DNA from: Lepturacanthus savala
Lineage: Eukaryota > Chordata > Actinopteri > Scombriformes > Trichiuridae
Reading direction: 5' to 3'
DNA length: 64,000 bases
Assembly (NCBI GenBank): GCA_030544235.1
Contig: CM060461.1
Location: forward strand, 5,835,449-5,899,448
A program made the position numbers and the translations under genes. Below are positions 31,101-41,200 of this stretch, piece by piece. Below the pieces are notes generated by a model. That model ran no database searches. It was given only the letters and a program-made list of their open reading frames with translations, and was not told the DNA's origin. Positions within the stretch are counted from its first letter, which is position 1. The number at the start of each line of letters is the position of its first letter.

Positions 31101-31958
31101 GCATGGTTACCTGTTTTTTGCCCCCCCCCTTACAGCTCTGGACACCGCCCCCTCTCACTTGCTACCCCCTCCCCTAAAAGGACTGCCTCTCTACCTCCTC
31201 ACCCCCTCCCCTCTCTGTTTCTGTCCTCCTCTTAAACGTGTTCTTCTCTCCTCTTCACACAGCTCCGCTCGTCTCGCTGACCCCATTTTTCATCCTCTCA
31301 CCTCTAACATCTCACCCCATCCCTGCCTCCCCCCTCCTCCTCCTGGCCTGCCTCTTTTCTCTCTCTCTCTCTCTCCATCTCTCCATCTCCCTCACGCTCC
31401 TTTCCTCCTGAAGTGACTCTCCTCCCCTGTTCTCCCCCCGACCCCCTCTCCCTGCTCCCCCACAGGGCCCCGTGCCTCCCGCTGACCCCTCCAAGGTGAA
31501 GGCGGCCGCCTCGGAAAAGAAGAAGGAGTCGCGCAAGGATAAAAAATAGGATACGGGGAGGGGCTGGGGTGGGCTCGTCAGCCGTCTGCTCCAGCCCGCG
31601 CGCCTCCTGGCGGTGGCGAAGGCCCAGCCCAACAAGCAGCAGCAGCGAACCATAGTCAGAAAGACAGAGGTGGTGGGGGGAGGGAGGGAGGGAGACCGGG
31701 TGCTGATGACCATCGACCTGGAGCTGACCCGCAGAAACGGGGAGGAGGGGCCCGGCGGTCAGAAGGGGGCGGGGAGGGCCGCGCCGCTTGGCCTCCTCGC
31801 CCGCCTCGCCAACCAGCTCACCTTCAAATAACAGACCAACGAAAGGGGGGGGCGGGGGGGAGGGGGCGGCGTGGAGGAAGAGCGAACTAGAGAAGACATC
31901 AGGGAGCGTTAAACCACAAACCTACTTTACACCACTACCGCCGCCAACATGGAATAAA
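18350..31958 (+). CDS. mpz: Myelin protein zero (P0), complete six-exon gene
   Basis: P0 is the single-pass immunoglobulin-fold adhesion protein that compacts myelin; fish use it in central as well as peripheral myelin. Coding exons 18530-18575, 20032-20198, 22958-23171, 23999-24128, 24639-24681 and 31466-31549 join in frame to 227 residues. A signal peptide covers residues 1-22 (cleavage after SQA, before IVIYT). The V-type Ig domain follows, with disulfide cysteines C43 and C120 (77 apart, as in human), W59 and a D114-N-G-T glycosylation site at N115. The membrane segment is about 148-172 and the basic tail ends SEKKKESRKDKK. Exons 2 and 3 (167 and 214 bp) match the mammalian sizes. The tail is shorter than the human one (248 aa protein) and lacks the YAML motif. 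The Ig domain is close to P0, less so to MPZL1-3. Confidence 0.95.
18530..18575 (+). CDS. mpz: mpz coding exon 1 (signal peptide)
   Basis: ATG at 18530 in context AAAAACCATGC, encoding MLTILALASVVLLGI plus the first base of the next codon; donor gtaaaa, followed by a run of A. The hydrophobic start is typical of a secretion signal. Mammalian P0 starts with a longer N-region, so the signal peptide here is compact. Confidence 0.88.
18576..20031 (+). other. mpz: mpz intron 1
   Basis: 1.46 kb. In mammals MPZ intron 1 holds a SOX10/EGR2 enhancer. Here a GC-richer block at about 19180-19450 contains AACAATG (19375-19381), TTGTTTT just after it (an inverted SOX-like core) and GGGGCGTGCGG (EGR-like) at about 19405. 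These are candidate sites only. Confidence 0.4.
20032..20198 (+). CDS. mpz: mpz exon 2 (N-terminal Ig half)
   Basis: 167 bp, acceptor ggcag, donor gtaaga, phase 1 in and phase 0 out. Encodes residues 16-71, from VPEQSQAIVIYT to DGSRDSIS. It includes C43 and the adhesion-face region FFSWRWTSED; the W equivalent to mature human W28 is kept. Confidence 0.95.
22036..22290 (+). mobile_element. Family 3 MITE-like repeat, left part
   Basis: Shares with the copies at 22624, 42480 and 44814 a left end near TTAAAGGT, the block GATTGAGCTGTTTCTATC and the block GGACAAA.C.AACAATGGCTCC. Right end not clear in this copy. Confidence 0.5.
22624..22911 (+). mobile_element. Family 3 MITE-like repeat
   Basis: Begins near CTTAAAGGTAGTGG and ends at ACACCTTTTAAG, an imperfect inverted pair. 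The interior has AGATTGAGCCAC, TGGACAAACCAAACAACAGC and CAACCTCACCAGTAGATGCC. A related segment at 42480-42678 has CTCGCCGCTAGATGCC. Confidence 0.55.
22958..23171 (+). CDS. mpz: mpz exon 3 (C-terminal Ig half)
   Basis: 214 bp, acceptor ttcag, donor gtgaga. Encodes residues 72-142, IFHYTGG to LLVFEK, with C120, the NGT sequon and the invariant KNPPDIVG loop. Same size as the mammalian exon. Confidence 0.96.
23480..23998 (+). repeat. Pyrimidine-rich tract, mpz intron 3
   Basis: About 500 bp of almost only C and T on the sense strand, running into the acceptor ctctgcag of exon 4. It produces long open frames by composition alone. Confidence 0.85.
23999..24128 (+). CDS. mpz: mpz exon 4 (transmembrane segment)
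   Basis: 130 bp, acceptor ctgcag, donor gtcagt. Encodes VPIQAGVITGSIIGVVLGLL and then VLIVVIYYLMRFLVARRV, residues 143-185 plus part of S186. Glycines along the helix (GSIIG, VLG) are in keeping with the P0 membrane helix. Confidence 0.94.
24639..24681 (+). CDS. mpz: mpz exon 5 (basic cytoplasmic tail), GC donor
   Basis: 43 bp, acceptor ctccag. Encodes residues 187-200, KHGKKKKEGSQQRQ. The only donor that keeps the frame to exon 6 is CAG|GCAAGT, a GC donor with otherwise perfect consensus. The equivalent human exon is longer and also ends in RQ. Confidence 0.85.
26296..26771 (+). mobile_element. piggyBac-type MITE, copy C (best preserved)
   Basis: 476 bp, flanked by TTAA at 26296-26299 and 26768-26771. 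Terminal inverted repeats are exact over the first 13 bases after TTAA: CCCTCTATTGCAT on the left, ATGCAATAGAGGG on the right. Just inside the left end is the palindrome GTTGCCATATGGCAAC. No coding capacity; moved presumably by a piggyBac transposase. Confidence 0.85.
28090..28119. repeat. (CA)n microsatellite
   Basis: 30 bp of CA in mpz intron 5 following a C run; shorter CA runs lie at 24748-24767 and 27741-27761. Confidence 0.95.
28716..29597. mobile_element. Non-autonomous DNA element with TGGGCAAGTTACTT ends
   Basis: The left end, TTGCTGGGCAAGTTACTTC, and the right end, GTAACAAGTTACTCCCAACACTG, form an imperfect inverted pair about 880 bp apart. Ends of this kind are common in fish genomes and I associate them with hAT-like elements. 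The interior has no intact open frame. Confidence 0.55.
30452..30834 (+). mobile_element. Family 2 MITE, full copy in mpz intron 5
   Basis: TTAAAGGTCCCAT at the left and ATGGGACCTTTAA at the right are perfect 13-bp inverted repeats. The 383-bp interior aligns with the copy at 3615, including GGCTCCAGAGAGAAGCT. Confidence 0.8.
31466..31549 (+). CDS. mpz: mpz exon 6 (C-terminal tail)
   Basis: 84 bp with TAG at 31547-31549, acceptor ccacag, phase 0. Encodes GPVPPADPSKVKAAASEKKK then ESRKDKK. The SRKDKK end is identical to mammalian P0 and fixes the frame. Confidence 0.95.
   Translation, partial: GPVPPADPSKVKAAASEKKKESRKDKK
31550..31831 (+). CDS. mpz: Possible mpz stop-codon readthrough extension (L-MPZ-like)
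   Basis: After the TAG, the same frame stays open for 93 codons to TAA at 31829-31831. Its central part reads KAQPNKQQQRTIVRKTEVV and its distal part DRVLMTIDLELTRRNGE, ending LGLLARLANQLTFK. Mammalian MPZ is known to yield L-MPZ by readthrough of its normal stop. From memory, that tail contains a VMVIEMELRK block and a C-terminal basic amphipathic segment in the same order. Similarity of VLMTIDLELTR to that block is what raises this above a chance GC-rich frame. The immediate stop context (AAA-TAG-GAT) is not the strongest known readthrough context. Confidence 0.5.
   Translation, partial: DTGRGWGGLVSRLLQPARLLAVAKAQPNKQQQRTIVRKTEVVGGGREGDRVLMTIDLELTRRNGEEGPGGQKGAGRAAPLGLLARLANQLTFK
31832..31958 (+). 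terminator. mpz: mpz 3' UTR end with polyadenylation signal
   Basis: AATAAA at 31953-31958 is the first hexamer after the coding region. A G-rich stretch (31850-31880) precedes it. Longer 3' UTR forms cannot be excluded. Confidence 0.55.
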
Positions 31959-33242
31959 TGATTCAAACGGTATCTAGCCGTCACAGGTTGATGACTGTAG
32001 ACGCGGCAGCCGAGATCCGAAGTGTCGCGATAATCTCTTACACCAGCCGGCGCCCAGAGTACTTTTTGTCAGGTCATAAGATATGCTGTTTGAAGCGGGA
32101 CCCTAAGTCGACTGGGTTTGATAACAAAAACGTTAAGGAAAAAGAAAAAAGGCCGCTCCTCGTTTTTTTTTTTTTTTCCTGGTTCTTTTCATTGTGATCC
32201 TATCCGCTGGAAAAAAAAGCTTCCTCCCAAGTGCATCCGATACGCATCACGAGTCCCCAGCTGTGAGGACAAGCCAATTTCCTCTTTTTTTTTTCCCAGT
32301 GGCGACGTGTCAAACTTTCTCCATCACGCTGTTCTTCATTCTTTCCCGCTTTCTCCTATCCCCTTTTCTACCTCTTTGCACTGTGTTTTCCTGACTTTTC
32401 TTGTTAAATCAAATTGCAGAACAAGTGATTTATATGCTAACCGCTCTGCCCTGTTTCTCTTCCTTCCCTCTTTTCTTCTTTTTTTTCTTTTCTTCCATAG
32501 ATAAAGGTCTGACTTCTCCATGACTGCCTCCACTCCTCTAGTCTGCTCCCTCCTTTTCCGCCCAGCCTGATGCAACCCCCATTATTCCCCATTATCTCTG
32601 CTCTTTCACGACAGCACTGGCTGTAAGAATAGTCCCACTATATCAGTGGCAACCGTGTCAAATAATTTTCACAATGACTCATCGGAGACCTTCTCTGCAC
32701 TCATTGGGCGAACTGTAAAACTGTTTAAGGCCTAACTACGCACATAACTTCCCTAAGAGGAACCCGAAAGCCATCCCTCCGTGTTTAGAGTTCCCTGAAT
32801 CTTCCCCCCCTTAATGTTTACGACTCAATCACACACACATTGAGCGGAGCTGTGAGTGTACTCCGGACTTCGGTTTGAGGAAAAAAAAGAGAGAGAGGCA
32901 GGCCCACAGAGAGAGAGCAAGAGAGAAAGAGAGAGAAATATGATTCCTGCTCTCTGCCCGGCGTAGATAGAGGTTCAAGCCCCCGGGCTGGAGGTGATTC
33001 AATCCTCTCACTGTTGAGCTAATGGAGGTTGTCGCTGTGTCCCTGCCCCAGCTAAAGGCGCTATTTCTGGCCCTATAAGAGCACACGGCTTACTGTAACA
33101 GCTGCACATTTTTCTGCCGACAGGCTAGGGGCGCTGAGAAGGAAAGAGAAAGACGAAGTGGTGGCGGTGGTGGGGGGGTATACTGTTTGTTCCTGAGAAC
33201 ACGAGGCTGTTGACTCAAAGGCCGGCGACCGACGACTCGGAA

Positions 33243-33250
33243 TGACGTCA
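33243..33250. promoter_or_regulatory. Candidate CRE (TGACGTCA) in a CpG-rich block
   Basis: A perfect 8-bp cAMP-response-element palindrome within about 300 bp of CpG-rich, non-repetitive sequence, in contrast to the flanks. It could belong to an enhancer or an unrecognised promoter; function is inferred. Confidence 0.35.
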
Positions 33251-33449
33251 CGGCCTCATGAGGGCTGCAGCTTCGCTCTCAGGACTCCGACACAAGGGGC
33301 TTTACCAGGAAGAGGCGCAGTTTCTGTGCTCTCGGTTTATTTTAGGGCCGGCTAATCCGCCCGCACGTTTCTCCTCGCCGACCCCGGGCTAATTATTTTA
33401 ACGCGTGCTGGTAACGAGATATCTCCTTCAACATCTCCCTCTCTCCTTC

Positions 33450-33474
33450 TCTCTCTCTCTCTCTCTCTCTCTCT
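33450..33474. repeat. (CT)n microsatellite
   Basis: CT run inside a larger pyrimidine-rich stretch. Confidence 0.9.
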
Positions 33475-36400
33475 GTCCATCGCTGCTCCTCTCTGCTCCC
33501 TTCATATCTTCTCTACCAAACCCCCTCTGTTTCATTCTCTCTCTCTGTCCTGACGTCTGTGCCTTCTTTTATCTCGTCCTCTTCCTGTCATCCAGTGCGC
33601 TGCACTATTCCCCCCTACAGAAAAAGGCCCCTATACACAATCCACTTCACTACTTAAGCTCCTCTTTATCTGGCTGCCAGGCCTCCAGCTTCCACGCTCC
33701 GCTCCTCTCTCTTCTGTCCTTCCTCTTCCTCTTCGACCTCCTCGTTTTCGGTTTGAAACTCGTCAGCGGAGATCCCCCTCCCCAGCCCAGTAATCGACGA
33801 AAAGGCCCATCCGATCGCCCTTCTCACGCCCCCTCCCTCCAAAGGGCACGTCCGCTCTCCTTCCTCCGAACCCCTCACTGTCCTTTTTTCTGCTGGTTCG
33901 AACGCCAAAACGCTCTCCTCTGCCCCCCACTGGCAAAGGAAGTAAACCCACGGGCAGAAATCCGCCTTTAGTTCTTATCGACGATGCCAAACAGAAACTC
34001 ATAATCTAGCTAGCTCCTCCGGTTGCAAATACGACGTGTTTTATGTATATGTGTGTCTAGTTACAGAGTGTTAAAAAATTAGATTTGATATGAAGCAACA
34101 AAAATGTCACCCTAAAGTAAAGCAAAATAATGTTTTCGGAGACATTTTCTGCATGTGTACTATACAAGGGAAACACATGGAGAACATGTTCATCAAGGCA
34201 AGGGAGAAATGCAATTTGTGTTCCATGGGACGTCATTATATTTCTGACCTTGTGGATTATGGAAGGTACTGTGTGGCTTGACTTTTTTTTTCGTTTTACT
34301 AGACGAAAGGGAACCGAAGTTGTCGCGTGGCGACAGAGAGAAGTTGAGGGGTTCAGTTGGCCTTAGATTCGGCACGATGTGGCAGGGGGGGAAAAAAAGG
34401 GGGAGGATGGCGCTGTGGGAGAAAACTCTGGAGGAAGAGGCTCAAAATCCATAATTTCACCCGCTCTTCCCCCACAGCTTTCTGTTTAAGGTGCTCCTTC
34501 CCCAACCCTGAGCCAAAGATGGATTGCGATCTGTGTGCTTTGCAGGGTGGACAGTATACGACTTGAATGTTCCTTTAAAATGAATAACAGGAATGGAGGT
34601 GCTAAAAAAATCCACATCTTTATAACTGGAGATCTGTTTCACTAGTCGCTGTTTAACTATCCAGTCGAATGGATTAGTTGGAATGTTTTCTTCTTCTTTT
34701 TCAGCAAAAAAGCCACACAGACACCTGACATAAAACCAACAGCATTAAAATGCTTTTTAAAAATGATTTGTTTGTATGTATTGTGAACTGTAGACATAGT
34801 TGCAAAAAATAACATTCCTTTATTTGAAATGACTGGAGCTTCTTACATTTTTTTTTTTACATTTATGTTAATGCTTGAGATAATTCCAGAGTACTAACCA
34901 CTAAGTCACTTTTGATGACTCTGTATAATATGTTGTAAAGAGAACATAAATAAAAATTAAAGCCCCAAGCGCAGCTGTTTTCAACAGAAGACAAAGTAAA
35001 CCCAGATGAAAATGTCTATTGGTCTTTCTTTCTGTTCCCAGTCTGTCACCAATGTCTGTGCCAACACCTACTTCCATTTTTACTCCTTCCAAAAATGAGA
35101 TGTCCACCATTTGACTATTAGAATTATCTCATGATGGCATGAAATAAAACCCATTATTGCTCTATTAGTTTCCCAAAAGATATGCATATGCAGTAAGAAC
35201 ATTTTAAAAAGGACATAATCTGCAAGTTTTAAATGCTGGACAATGAGTACAAAAGGAATTTTAAACTTCTCTGATCCCCGGAGGTAGGTGGTGAATAAAT
35301 TATCTCACCTTTTCATGCTTCTCTGTTTCCCATCTACCAAAAGGTGAAGGAAATGAACCACAAATAAATGATTCACTCTTTTTTTTTTTTTTTTTTACAA
35401 AGTGACAATATCAGGTCTTATTTTTCAGAGCCTTAATTTTATCTGACTTAACGTGCACATCGGGTTCACAGAGCATATACATAACCTTTTCAGAGATGCT
35501 ATGCTTCATATCCAGACAGTTACACACCACAGGCTGGAGGAGGTGATGCTTGCTATACTTCCTGACAGGGTGTATTTGTTTTTTTTTAAACTAGCAGTTC
35601 TTTGGCCAGACCACAACACCCAGAGCCAAACCTTCAGCCTGGAATGTTTGTCTGTCCATCACTGACTGAGTGATACAGTCACACCATCTATCTATAAAGC
35701 AAGGAGGGTCTGTGTGTCTGTGGCTCACGTATCACTCTGAGAACCTCAGCTTTTGGATACAGCTGTACATGGCAGGATGGTGTGCATCCATTTTTGTGTA
35801 TTTATTTCATGGATATTCAAAACATTGTTATTATCATTAAAAGGTAAAATCCCATGGACCTATGTATCACAGCACTATCCTACAGCAGCACCTTAGTTAC
35901 AGTGTAAAGCTCCATGTCACAGACCCCCCTCATGTTGCTTCTCAGCGCTTTCATTACAATTCAAAGTTCTGTTGTCCAACATAACAAAAGTATTGTAATT
36001 TCTTTCAAAAACCACTCACTAAGATGTTAGCGATTTAGCTACTATTATAATCCTCATGCTAACACAGGCTACTGTGGGCTGTAGCTGTTTTATCCCAAGA
36101 CATGTTCACAGACCTTCAGGAAATCCCAGCACTATCTGGGCCTAAACTCATTTATTTGTAAAAATATATAACAGTAACATGCCAAGGTTGTTCAAATATA
36201 GAGCAAAAAGTAAGATGTAAGATATTTGTCATTAGTCCGTTTTTACTTGGCCTATCAACACAATTTCAAAACTGACATCTGAACTTTAAACATAAGTTGT
36301 AGCCTTTTTCTTACAATAACTGTATTTGCATGTCCCTCCTTATCTCAATGTATGTCCATGTCTTACCCAATGTACAGTTTGTCTATTAAGACTATGTGAC

Positions 36401-37215
36401 TGTCCAACACAGCCTCATTTGGCCAAACATTTCTACTTTTCTATAGGAAGACATACTATATGGGTACTGCACTAGTTGGTTGAAATTTCAGGGATTGTTA
36501 CCTCATTAGTATACCAGAATGCATTTTGCAACAACTGGCAGAAATTAAGCTGTTAGCTGTTATGATCTCACTTTAAGAACTTTTAATATTCCTTTCAGAG
36601 AAGAAAGTAACCAATTAGATTCACAATATGTGGTCTGGTCAGTGCATCCTAATAACACCTCTGGGAGATGAGATGAGCCACACCATAACAAAAATAACTT
36701 CTTGACCCTTTGAGGTTTAAACTGACACTGTGTTAAGAAACACTTAAAGCACATGGATGGAAGTATGCAGCTTAACAATGTAGGATGTGGCGATATTTCA
36801 AATCAACAACTAATTGCTGAGGGAGAAGACACTTGCCACTTATCTGACACAGGATTTGCAGCATCTGTTGAGTGGGAGCAGTGGTGATAACCTGCCGTAT
36901 GTTTCCAAATCTGCAGCCTTGCAATGACTTCAAGTCACTTTTAACTATGACAAAGACAACAAACATTAACATGATGGTAATAGTTCTTCATCAACAAACA
37001 ATTAAACAGATTATCACAGAATTTATTTGCAGCGAAGGCCCCTGAGGATTCAGTGGGGTCTGTGCTTAGAATGCAAACTGCAAAATATTCATTTTGAAAA
37101 CGTGAGGGCCGTAAACGGCCCCTTGTCAGTTTTGTTAAAAAATACAGCGTGTTATGCAGAGTGCAAAGAGTCATTTGTTGTGCTGACAGTAGTGATTGAT
37201 GGGTTGTATGTTGTG

Positions 37216-37220
<5 letters not shown>

Positions 37221-37266
<46 letters not shown>
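37221..37266. repeat. (TG)n microsatellite upstream of atp1a2
   Basis: 46 bp of TG, followed by a G run. A second shorter TG run (37421-37435) with 13 G (37436-37448) lies about 130 bp before the atp1a2 start codon. Confidence 0.95.
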
Positions 37267-37267
<1 letters not shown>

Positions 37268-37580
37268 TGGGGGGGGGATATTGGGCAGGTGCAGGTACAC
37301 ACATAGAATCTCCTCTGTGAGTGTTGTGTGGTGTTGGTGGAGGGCAGTGAAGGGGGGTGATTTGGGGGGGAGGGGGCCACTGTATGGCTCAGGTTACCCT
37401 GGAAGGAATGAGACGTTTGGTGTGTGTGTGTGTGTGGGGGGGGGGGGGTGAGGGGGGTGCCAGGCCCAAAAAAGCCACCAGTGTTTCTTTCACACTTTTG
37501 GGGTGGGAGGTCTCAGCTGTGGCGGGGGGCCTTCACTGCTGTCCTTCACATTATAACCTGCCGACGTCTGGACATCCAAC

Positions 37581-37592
37581 ATGGGCAGAGGG
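37581..37592 (+). CDS. atp1a2: atp1a2 exon 1 (start codon)
   Basis: ATGGGCAGAGGG then gtgagt: only MGRG, as in mammalian ATP1A genes, whose first exon also codes just four residues. The perfect donor and the exact human alpha-2 start MGRG support it. No TATA box was identified upstream. Confidence 0.8.
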
Positions 37593-38181
37593 GTGAGTCC
37601 TCTTCATTTTTCTGACAAATTGTCTCTTTTCTATGTGTGGTAACTTATTTAAACTTTCGGTTAAGTGAATCTCAGCTTCTGTGCTCGCCCATGTACAGTA
37701 ACAGCATATGGCGTGGACATGCATCATGGAAACATACTTGCGTCTGTGGGGTTTAATATTTCTCGGTGTCGGAATGCTGCTGCTTTTATTTTGTAGACAA
37801 TAACATCACAGGACGATGGCTTTTCTCCTCCATAAGCATTGTTCCCTGTTTGCCTGCTGTTTATTTGGGTAATTACGTAATTTAGTTTTTATTCTCTCCA
37901 TCAGGCCCATTGCATTTAGCTTTATGGGGAGGACAGGCTGGTAATCTTCCTCACGCACAGTGGGGGGAAATTGCTATGCCAGGCACATTTCAGGCACTCC
38001 ACCGGCTATGTGCTCCCTCTTTGGCTCTTTTTGATTACTTTTTCACTGTGTCAGTCGCTCGCGCTCGCCTCTCATTCTGCCTGTATATCCCCTACTTTAC
38101 TGACACGCACACGTGCTGTTTAAGGGGAGACTGACAGCAGCAGATGATTTCCATGATGCACCATTCTTCCAACTGTTCTTG

Positions 38182-38243
<62 letters not shown>

Positions 38244-41200
38244 ACACACATATGTACACACTCTCTCTCTCTCTCTCTCTCTCTCAAATGAGGAGCTCTC
38301 GCTATCTGCAAAATAAAAAAATATTTCCTCCTCTATATTCAGTGAATGCTTTGCCAATAGTGACAGGAGATTGAAATGAACCAGTGTACACAAAGTCCAT
38401 TGTGCTCACACTAATGCTTGTAATACTTGGCTATGAATGTAAATGGCTTCAGCACAATGTAGTTACACACATGTGGCTTTATTTCAACTGCCTGTGGTGG
38501 TTTTGGGATGATAGCTTACAGGGGTCTTGTGAATGTATGGTAATTTCTCTCTTTCTCTCTAGTGTGGTGCTGAGACTGGAGGGAAAAGGAAGAAGGACAA
38601 GAACTTAGATGAGCTGAAGAAGGAAGTGGCCTTGGTAAGGAAAAAAAAACAAGCTGTCACTTGTCTCACCCACACCCGCTCTGCATAGTGATCGACCGCT
38701 GCTCCCAAACACAAACCTCCACATATAACGCCATGCCGAGAGAATTCGAGGCGACAAATGAAAAGAGTGGCCCATAAACAAAACGCCAATGCAACCTACT
38801 TATCGTAGTCAAGTTGCAGATGAATTCGGAGCCAGCCTGTCCCTCCTTGTCTCTTCTACCACCCTCTGGCTGCTCTTCTTTGTACTCAGAGAGATGCTGA
38901 ATAATTTGTGGGCCACCAGCAGTGGAGTGCCGAGTTTTTTTGTCTTGTGCAGAGCTATAACTCTTTGAGGTACTGTCAAAACGCAGCTGAGCGATACCCA
39001 TGAAAACTGGGGTAAGTTTTGCCGCTTGTGCTATCTCTTGATGAAGCGGCTCTTGTTAATTATCGAGTTGGCCTGTGACTGGTGAAACAAGAAAAAAAAA
39101 AACATTCCTTGGATGCTGTCATCTCTGCCAGGAGTGGTGTTATGACTAAAGTGTTTTACTTTCATCAGTCTGAGTCACGTTTGTGATTTTTCTAAATTTT
39201 TTCCCCCAGAATTCCTGTAAAGGGCCAGCAGACAACGGCTGATCCACACCGGGTGTGGTGGGGCATATGAATAAAGCGGCTTAGACTGTTGCTGATTGCA
39301 GCCACATGACTCGCGGCTACATTTCATTCTGGTCCACCGAGGCTGCCGTTGGCGAAGAAATTGGCACATTCCTCTCCCAGCGTTATCGTTGGGTAAAAAA
39401 AAAAGCAGCTCTTTAGTGTGAGGGACTGACACCATCCTGACAGCTGGTAGCTGAAATCGTTGTCGCTACAGCACCCAAATAAATTTTAGTGTCAGTGGAA
39501 GTATCCTAAAGTGGGTTTTGGACAGTTATCCACAGAAATAATAACCAGCATGCCACCAAACAGCAAAATGAACTTATAAACACAACATATGGCACATCAT
39601 CAAGATCTTTTTAACAGTTTCCAAAGTGTGCATGTGTCTACAGCAGTTTTCATTGGAGGCACATTTTTTTATTACTGGAGAACAGCAGGGGGAAAGAACA
39701 TTTACTCAAGTTTGAAATACTTGCACTTTATTTTGAGCACTTGAATTTCTGCTACTTTGTAGTTCTACTCCTTTATACACTCCTCTCCCCCTTTATAGTC
39801 CGCCAATTTTCAGATTTAAGATAAATCTGCAAATTACACTGCATTATTGAGATTAAAGCAGCGGCGTGTGTAGTGCGTGTGTCTCCTCGTCATGTTTCAG
39901 AGCTCTGTGAGTTATTGGTCTCTCTGAACTCTGTTTCAAATCCAAAAGAAGTAAAACTCCAATATTTCACAAAAACACAGTAAGGAGAGAAAAATTCCTC
40001 CAAAATTAATCGAAAATTTATGTAGCAGAACTTTACTTTTCACTTCTTTTCTACACAAATTATCATCCCACATTCTCTCAGATGATTTATCAGCATTAAT
40101 GTCATTTATAAAACAATTTTGCATATATTCACAGCCCGGTTTTCTGCAAAGCAAGTACTTCTACTTGTAATACTATAAATTTACTTAAATCTGCTAATAC
40201 GTATTTTTACTTAAGTTAGATTTTAGCTGCAGGACTTTTAATTGAAATAATAATAAAAAAAAATCTATATTGCTCTACTAGTACTTTGAAGGATCTGAGT
40301 ACTTCTTCTGTTACTGCTGGAGAACAGACAACGTTCTTTATACGAGAGGATGTAGCAGGAGTTGGTGTCATGCTTTGACACCTTTGATCTCTCATGATGA
40401 CTGAATCATATATGTCAAGCTCCGGGATCCATGTTGGGAAGTATTTTGTCAAGAAGATTTGTAAATGTTCTCATTCTTATCTGTATAATGTGATTACCAT
40501 TACCCTCCAGTGTTTTCATTGAGTTTTACAGTTCACATAGGCCTTTGAAAGTGTTTTTTTGTGGAATATTATGTACACTTCATGATAATGCACAAGGGAA
40601 ATAATACCACCATATTTTATCCCTGCAGGATGACCACAAATTATCTGTAGAGGATCTGGGAAAGCGCTATGGACTGGACATTACACGGGTAAACACACAC
40701 ACAACGACACAACAAATTTTGCCTCAGTGTCCCCTATGGAGATGTAATCTCTCCTCGCCCATATTGGAAAGCAACATCCACACAGAGACCAGGCCTTACT
40801 TTGGTCCAGTTAGATCCATAGCTGTGTCCCCAAGGTGAGCTGTCTTCATCTTTAATCCCTCAATCACACACACCAACACAAACACACACACACACACTTT
40901 GACAGAACGACTTGTACACGGGCAGATACGAAACACAGATGAAACAATCACAAAGGTCCTTTTTTTCTGTCACTGCCCTTCGCTGTTTTTTTTTTTTTTT
41001 TTTTTTTAAATGTAACATTGCGGGTTGCAGAAACAGATTTTTATCTTTTTTATGGTTGCTCAGAAAATATCACAGGCTGTAAAAATGTCACCACTTGCTA
41101 AAGCTGGAAAGAAAGTCACTTTTTGTGTTTATCCACTATAATGAAATTGTATTATTTTTGGTAATTGCATGCCTTTTCTGGAAATCGGACCATGACACTA

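Larger units (their letters stand above)
24682..31465 (+). other. mpz: mpz intron 5 (6.8 kb)
   Basis: GC-AG intron. It contains a piggyBac-type MITE (26296-26771), CA microsatellites (24748, 27741, 28090), a long inverted-repeat element (28716-29597), a family 2 MITE (30452-30834) and pyrimidine-rich stretches at 27850-28220 and 31130-31465. No exon was recognised; open frames at 24795-25328 and 27817-28341 look like chance. Confidence 0.6.
31959..37440. other. mpz-atp1a2 intergenic region
   Basis: No gene recognised. It holds pyrimidine-rich stretches (32300-32540, 33420-33760), a CpG-rich block at about 33120-33420 with a palindromic TGACGTCA at 33243-33250, and mostly AT-rich sequence from 34600 to 37200. 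The frame at 33405-33971 is low-complexity and rejected as a gene. Confidence 0.6.

Noticed and set aside
33405..33971. 188-codon open frame between mpz and atp1a2
   Set aside because: Begins in a CT microsatellite and stays Ser/Leu/Pro-rich; no domain and no supporting splice or polyadenylation signals.
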